Virus record (IMG/VR): IMGVR_UViG_3300027734_000294
Span: 1 to 25,198 of that record
Source: a virus
Reading direction: 5' to 3' (one strand)
DNA length: 25,198 bases
Below are positions 20,648 to 25,198 of the stretch, piece after piece. The notes beneath the pieces were generated by a model. The model ran no database searches and had not been told where the DNA came from. It saw only the letters and a program-made list of their open reading frames with translations. A program made the translations under genes and the position numbers. Each line of letters opens with the position of its first letter. Positions within the stretch are counted from its first letter, which is position 1.

Positions 20648-22088
20648 CGTAGAAGTAACACTAGGAGCAAAAAACGAAGCGTCCGCCGTACTTCGTCAAT
20701 TCTCGGCGGAAGTGACGCAAACCGCTCAGCAAGTCGAATTCTCGATTCGCGGATTGGCTCAATTAGCAGGCGTCACGGCGGCGGTTATTGGAGTGGTAGA
20801 AGCGGGCCGGGCCATCGCTGGATTCGCTTCGTCGTCGGTCACGGCTTTCGACCAACTCAACAGGTCGGCGGTGAAGTTATCCGAGACGATAAAATTGATA
20901 CCGGGATCCGGCCAAGCAGCGGCGAGCGAACTTCAAAAGACAGCCAATTCACTTGAGCGCATAACCAACATTGACGCGGCTAAGATCATGGATCAAATGT
21001 CGCAAGCACTTCGCAGAGGTGCGGGCGTCGATGCCGTTGAGGACATGACAGAAGCAGCGGTCGGACTATCGAGAGTCTTTGACCGCGATCTATCTTCGGC
21101 AATGCGAATGGTCGAGGATGCCGCTAATGGAAACTTCGCGGCGTTCGAGGGATTGATACCGCAGATAGCAACGATGGCAACCACCGAGGAAAAGCTAGCG
21201 GCGGTCAGTCAACTTGCTACCCAAGGCTTCATCAATAAAGCCAATTCAGCAAAGGATGCTGCGGAGGCTAGCGATGCACTGCGAATTGCATCGAACAACC
21301 TCTACGAGTCTTTCGGTTCACTACTCGCACCGATTCGAGACGTCGTGTACCGTGGTTTCGCGGTTGCCTTTGAGTTTATCCAGTCCTCTATGATTCCAGC
21401 CCTTGAGGATTTCCAAGGGTACGCAAAGCAGCTTGTTGATTCGATGCAAGGCGTTGGACAGTCAGTCGCGGAAGGGTTCGTTACCGGGTTCACGGCGGCA
21501 GAGATTGCGGTGTTTCGCTTTGAGGGTGTAATGGAGTCGGTATCGGCCTCTATCCTTCTAAGCGTCAACAGGCTTGTAAACGATTCCGTTTTCGCGTTCC
21601 AAGAGATGGCGGTGCAAGCGTCTTGGCTTGTCGAGAATATCGGAGCTATTACGGCAGTTGTGGCAATGGGCAAAACAACCTTTGCCGAAGCATTCCAGGA
21701 CATGCCAGATTTCGGCGAGAGGGCTTTAACCGAAACCGAGCGTAGTTTGCAAGCGATCCTCGATGAATCGGTCTTAGGACTTACGGAAGACTTCGGCGGC
21801 AAGTTACGCGAAAGACTCGCATCGCTACGGGAATCGCTCAATCTCGACGTCGATATCAACCTAAGGCCAAGAACCCAAGGCGGGTCGGCAAACTCTTTAC
21901 AGCAACAATTGAGGGCTTTGCAGGGCTTTGAGTCGCGTGTATTGGTTCGCGGTCAGACGGATAGCCCGATTGCTAAGCTTGTTGAGAACACAGCGAAGCA
22001 GGTCACGGAGCAACAAAAGACAAACACGCTACTGCAGGGCGTCAATGTTTCTCCGAGCGACGAGCTTAGAATCGAGGTAATCAAGTGA
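20640..22088 (+). CDS. Tape measure protein, 482 aa
   Basis: A GTG start with AGAGAGG upstream. The protein is almost wholly helical and alanine-rich, starting MADVEVTLGAKNEASAVLRQ and with hydrophobic stretches at about 39-68 (LAQLAGVTAAVIGVVEAGRA) and 200-260, typical of tape measures. Coiled-coil EKLAAVSQLATQGFI and long A/E/S repeats follow. Position after the G/GT pair is decisive. The protein is short for a siphovirus. At the usual approximate 0.15 nm per residue it would specify a tail of about 70 nm. The C-terminal 60 residues are polar with glutamine runs. Confidence 0.9.
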   Translation: MADVEVTLGAKNEASAVLRQFSAEVTQTAQQVEFSIRGLAQLAGVTAAVIGVVEAGRAIAGFASSSVTAFDQLNRSAVKLSETIKLIPGSGQAAASELQKTANSLERITNIDAAKIMDQMSQALRRGAGVDAVEDMTEAAVGLSRVFDRDLSSAMRMVEDAANGNFAAFEGLIPQIATMATTEEKLAAVSQLATQGFINKANSAKDAAEASDALRIASNNLYESFGSLLAPIRDVVYRGFAVAFEFIQSSMIPALEDFQGYAKQLVDSMQGVGQSVAEGFVTGFTAAEIAVFRFEGVMESVSASILLSVNRLVNDSVFAFQEMAVQASWLVENIGAITAVVAMGKTTFAEAFQDMPDFGERALTETERSLQAILDESVLGLTEDFGGKLRERLASLRESLNLDVDINLRPRTQGGSANSLQQQLRALQGFESRVLVRGQTDSPIAKLVENTAKQVTEQQKTNTLLQGVNVSPSDELRIEVIK

Positions 22089-23014
22089 GCGATAAGATAA
22101 TCTCGGTTACTCCAATGTGGTCACGCGTCAACGGCGACTTTCGCTTAGTCGACAAGTTCCGAAAAGGTGAAGCCAAGTTTGAATCCGCCTATCAGGTGTT
22201 CACCAAACCGGAAGCGGAATTTGACGATGTGATTCAGGCGAGCGGAATACCGGCGGCAGGATCGGCGTATTCACTCGCCTATCCCTACGTATTCGCAGAT
22301 CAAGCGATACCCGTCAGGATTAGCCCGGTATACTGGATTGTCACGGTTAACTACCAAGGCGAGATCAAGATCGGGCCTAGCAATCAATCGCAGAGCCCAT
22401 TGCTTGCACCGCCTAAGATTGACTGGGATGACGTTGAAACCGAAGAAGAGATCGACGAAGACTACGATGGGAATCCGATTGTCACGAAGAACAACGAGCC
22501 AATACAGGGCATCCGGCGATTGTTCGCAGATCAGACGGTTACGATCCGCAAGAATATGCTGTTGTTCAATCCGTACGTTCAAGCCCTTTACCGCGAATCG
22601 GTCAATTCCGACTTATTTTTAGGATGGCCTCCTGGGACTGGGAAGATGCAAAAGTTGCAAGGCGTCAGCATCAAGGATTCGACGGTCGGCGGCGGTGGTT
22701 ATTGGGAAGTTACAGCCCAAGTGCAATTCCGTTTTCCGTATCGCACGACCCCCGATAAGGCATGGTATAAACGAGTCCGGCACGAAGGATTCTACAAGCG
22801 AGTTGACTTGGCGGGGCCAGCGGCACCAGGACAACTTGACTACCAGATCATTCGTGCGATGCGAAATGGAGAGCCTACGACGCGGCCAGTATTGCTAGAT
22901 GCCGAAGGCTACCAGATACCAGACGTTGAGCCCCCAAATACAGTTCAAGCCCACTGGCTAGAATTCAAACTTTACAACCCATTACCTTACGGAGCATTAG
23001 GGCTACTTTCATGA
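22085..23014 (+). CDS. Distal tail-region structural protein, 309 aa
   Basis: GTGA overlap with the tape measure gene. The product, starting MSDKIISVTPMWSRVNGDFR, is mixed beta with an acidic central stretch (DDVETEEEIDEDYDGNP) and an aromatic C-terminal half (GGYWEVTAQVQFRFPYRTT). No catalytic motif. Synteny places it where distal tail or baseplate hub proteins are encoded, but no family is recognised directly. Confidence 0.6.
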   Translation: MSDKIISVTPMWSRVNGDFRLVDKFRKGEAKFESAYQVFTKPEAEFDDVIQASGIPAAGSAYSLAYPYVFADQAIPVRISPVYWIVTVNYQGEIKIGPSNQSQSPLLAPPKIDWDDVETEEEIDEDYDGNPIVTKNNEPIQGIRRLFADQTVTIRKNMLLFNPYVQALYRESVNSDLFLGWPPGTGKMQKLQGVSIKDSTVGGGGYWEVTAQVQFRFPYRTTPDKAWYKRVRHEGFYKRVDLAGPAAPGQLDYQIIRAMRNGEPTTRPVLLDAEGYQIPDVEPPNTVQAHWLEFKLYNPLPYGALGLLS

Positions 23015-23640
23015 CAACGATTCCAGATACAACGATCATCCTCCCTCCAGAGGTAATCACCAACTACACCATCGCGGGAAATGCCGATATTGCCTATACA
23101 AAGATGGCACAGCGGGTACTTGCTGAATCGGTTGTTCCGGTCCACTCTTTCAGAGTATGGGACGCGGTCGCATCGAATCCGGTTTCGTCAGCGGCCAGCG
23201 ATGACTTAGGTCTAGTAACCGGGACTTGGGGCACCAATCCGGTTCGCATCACAGCCGGGGACGTTAAAGCATCGGGAAGCGTGACGCGTCGAGTCTATTT
23301 CAGCGTGCCGATTCCGGCTAACTACGAAGACGGTCAGACGATTCAAGTTCGCATCCGTGCGAAGATGGAGACAACGGTTGCCGATACCAGTTGCACAATC
23401 GACCTAGAAGCGTACGTTGGCTCAAGCGGTACGTTGTCGAGCGACTTGGTTACGACTCCAGCAACCTCGATGAATTCGCTGTCAGCGGCTAACTACGACT
23501 TCACGATCAACGCAACGGGCGTAGATCCAGGACAGTTGCTCGAATGCCGCTTAACCATCGCCAGCAACGATGCGGCAACCGGTACGGCGGTCATTCCAGC
23601 GGTCTATAAAGTGTCGCTATTGTGCGACACAAGGGGCTAA
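23011..23640 (+). CDS. Virion beta-sandwich protein, probable tail appendage, 209 aa
   Basis: ATGA overlap. The sequence is low in charge and rich in T, S, V and A: FRVWDAVASNPVSSAASDDLG, then RRVYFSVPIPANYEDGQTIQ and RIRAKMETTVADTSCTIDLE, a jelly-roll-like strand pattern. It resembles upper fibre or receptor-binding modules encoded after the hub in many phages. No enzyme motif. Ends three bases before the next ATG. Confidence 0.6.
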   Translation: MTTIPDTTIILPPEVITNYTIAGNADIAYTKMAQRVLAESVVPVHSFRVWDAVASNPVSSAASDDLGLVTGTWGTNPVRITAGDVKASGSVTRRVYFSVPIPANYEDGQTIQVRIRAKMETTVADTSCTIDLEAYVGSSGTLSSDLVTTPATSMNSLSAANYDFTINATGVDPGQLLECRLTIASNDAATGTAVIPAVYKVSLLCDTRG

Positions 23641-23643
23641 GCG

Positions 23644-24327
23644 ATGGTAACGCAGATCGGAGCGTACACGCCAGAACGGGCGAAACGAATTTGGGACGCG
23701 GTGCAAGCCTTCGAGAAGATGGGCACCCGTCCCGAAAAGGTAGTTACACCATACACGCCGACTCCGATCTACTTTATCAATAAGTCATCCGAGACAATCC
23801 CTTCATATGGTTGTATTCAGATGATTGGAGCGTCGGAGATCGACGGAACGACCTATATCGAAGTGGATCGACCATTCGACTACAGCGAATCCGTTATGGG
23901 GCCTTTTCTGCTAAATGGTTCCGGAGAAGTCCCGACGAATAATATCGGAATGGCTCAATGGGGGCCGGTGTTCAGGGCTAAGAAGGATTCATCGACATAC
24001 GCGACGGGTACGCGGATGGGTCCGGTCGCATCCTCGTTTGACCTGTCGAAAGGTTGCCTGTTTACGTACATCGGAGACGATGAACAAGAAGATGATTTAA
24101 TCAAGATCATCGCTTGTGAAACGCCCCTATTAGCAATCGCGGGAAGCGGCGGAATAGCGGCTAACTCAAGCGGGACGGTTACAGCGAAGCAACCGGCAGC
24201 AGGCAACTGGACGAGCGGAAGCGTGACGTATACGGCGTGGGCACCAACGGCAACTCCGATTGCGGCTAATGCTACAGTGATGATATTCCCGGTTGATGCA
24301 AAATGGGTAGCGGTGGAGATTTGCTAG
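23644..24327 (+). CDS. Virion protein, probable tail tip/receptor region, 227 aa
   Basis: The N-terminal helix (ERAKRIWDAVQAFEKMG) leads into a proline/threonine linker (TPYTPTPIYFIN), then beta domains with SSETIPSYGCIQMIGASEID and GIAANSSGTVTAKQPAAGNW. The last part is like small spike or head-fibre domains. Helix followed by beta modules is a usual anchor-and-knob layout. Family not recognised. Confidence 0.6.
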   Translation: MVTQIGAYTPERAKRIWDAVQAFEKMGTRPEKVVTPYTPTPIYFINKSSETIPSYGCIQMIGASEIDGTTYIEVDRPFDYSESVMGPFLLNGSGEVPTNNIGMAQWGPVFRAKKDSSTYATGTRMGPVASSFDLSKGCLFTYIGDDEQEDDLIKIIACETPLLAIAGSGGIAANSSGTVTAKQPAAGNWTSGSVTYTAWAPTATPIAANATVMIFPVDAKWVAVEIC

Positions 24328-25198
24328 ATGGGCTGTTTTGGCAAGTGCGGTTGTGCTGAATGCTGCTTATCCGAAGAGGATATGTCCGACATTGCGTCGA
24401 GTGTCAGAGTGCAGCATCCACGTTACGATTCGACCGTTACTTTCGATCATTCCGATTGCTGTAATACCGCCCAAGCAGGCGATACACTCGGCGGGTTTTC
24501 GTACTACTGCGTGACCACGAACACGCTGACAACCAACGAATCAATTTCGATTGCTTCGCTGATGTATAAAACGAAAAAGGTATCGGCGTCTCCACCAATA
24601 ACAACATGCGAAGAACCTGACTATCCGCTGGTCGACTTCGGCGAGGTTTGCAGCGATGTTGTTACGTGCGGCAACGCAACGAAGACTTATAACGAAGTGC
24701 GAAAGGTTGCCGGGTTCGTTGCGTGGACTTACGGCCGTACACGGGTTAGCGTCATTAAGCGGCTTGTAGTTTGCAGTGAAGGTGCTGAGCCGGTTTGCAA
24801 GTTTATCGTAGAGTGTGCCGTTGAGGTCATCTATCAACTCGGTGCCTTAGAGAAGGTGGCGACAACAAAGAACTCTACGCTGTCGAATCAAAGCGATTGT
24901 TGCACGCTAGGACAGGGCTACGACAACAACAGCGGGTTCCCGCCCTTGCTCATCCCCAACAACGATACATGCTCTTGGAGTCAAACGGAAACCGGGCCAA
25001 CGTTCGACTGCTCTATCGATGCGGATGATGCGGTATGGGGCAATCTAGCAACGGTATGGATTCGCAAAATTCGCGTTTACGATACCGCTGGCGATATCCC
25101 AAGTTCAATCACGTTTAGCAACGGCGATTCAACTACGTGCGTTTACGAGCCTTGCCAAGAGAGCGAAGGCGATCTTTGCATTGCGATTGGTGGCGATT
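24328..25198 (+). CDS. Cysteine-rich structural protein, 3' end outside window
   Basis: An ATG immediately after the previous TAG opens a frame continuing past the window end (290 codons visible). It begins MGCFGKCGCAECCLSEED and has 21 cysteines in 290 residues, including CC pairs in HSDCCNT and QSDCCTL and isolated cysteines in strand-like segments. The rest is a polar, threonine-rich beta sequence. The N-terminal C-x3-C-x-C-x2-CC cluster suggests metal binding; the later pairs suggest disulfides or metal sites. Position and composition fit a tail or host-contact protein. Such cysteine density is unusual for a phage virion protein. Family not recognised. Confidence 0.7.
   Translation, partial: MGCFGKCGCAECCLSEEDMSDIASSVRVQHPRYDSTVTFDHSDCCNTAQAGDTLGGFSYYCVTTNTLTTNESISIASLMYKTKKVSASPPITTCEEPDYPLVDFGEVCSDVVTCGNATKTYNEVRKVAGFVAWTYGRTRVSVIKRLVVCSEGAEPVCKFIVECAVEVIYQLGALEKVATTKNSTLSNQSDCCTLGQGYDNNSGFPPLLIPNNDTCSWSQTETGPTFDCSIDADDAVWGNLATVWIRKIRVYDTAGDIPSSITFSNGDSTTCVYEPCQESEGDLCIAIGGD

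Noticed and set aside
21302-21859. Antisense ORF of 185 codons opposite the tape measure
   Set aside because: Serine/threonine-rich shadow of an alanine-rich helical protein; no supporting context.
1-25198. CRISPR array, insertion sequence, integrase or attachment site
   Set aside because: No regularly spaced longer repeats, transposase or recombinase frames, or matched att-like direct repeats were seen on either strand.

Overview
The window is one densely packed, entirely plus-strand segment of a tailed bacteriophage or prophage with a lambda-like siphovirus plan. Nearly every gene starts on or within a few bases of the previous stop (ATGA, TAATG or GTGA overlaps), so translation is probably coupled along most of the segment. 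Host: base composition looks to be a little above 50% GC by eye. The fused S78-like protease/gpT-like capsid gene, the zinc-ribbon gene between terminase and gpW, and the DUF1376 plus DnaB pair resemble prophages I associate with Planctomycetota. That host call is an inference of low to moderate confidence. No integrase, repressor, tRNA gene, insertion sequence or CRISPR array is visible, so lifestyle cannot be decided.

Layout. (1) 1-426: the C-terminal end of a DNA methyltransferase, a terminator-like hairpin, a 16-bp perfect palindrome beside a candidate promoter, and a leader able to fold into a pseudoknot that reaches the ribosome binding site of the first replication gene. (2) 427-4212: early/replication block with a DUF1376 replication protein carrying two helically phased iteron clusters and a G-poor tract inside its coding sequence (candidate origin), a DnaB-type helicase, a coiled-coil ORF broken by an in-frame ochre codon, an unknown gene, an SH3-like plus dATP/dGTP diphosphohydrolase-like protein, and a RuvC-like resolvase. 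(3) 4220-7471: a candidate promoter followed by a cassette of small membrane proteins around a papain-like (C1) cysteine peptidase and a membrane-anchored thioredoxin-fold protein with a CEPC motif. (4) 7468-9877: two large virion-type proteins (the second fibre/baseplate-like) and a 35-codon ORF. (5) 9914-16896: packaging and head genes in lambda order: possible small terminase, large terminase, zinc-ribbon protein, gpW-like connector, lambda-type portal, then one polypeptide carrying prohead protease, scaffold-like segment and major capsid protein, closed by a rho-independent terminator. (6) 16981-25198: candidate decoration protein, head-tail joining and tail completion proteins, gpZ-like protein, tail tube, tail chaperone G with a -1 frameshift into a zinc-finger-like T domain, short tape measure, three distal tail/receptor-type proteins, and a very cysteine-rich protein cut by the window end.

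The parts most worth a second look are the pseudoknotted leader and iteron origin, the G/GT frameshift with its DnaJ-like zinc-finger extension, and the peptidase/thioredoxin/membrane-protein cassette, which could be an unusual lysis or envelope-attack module.
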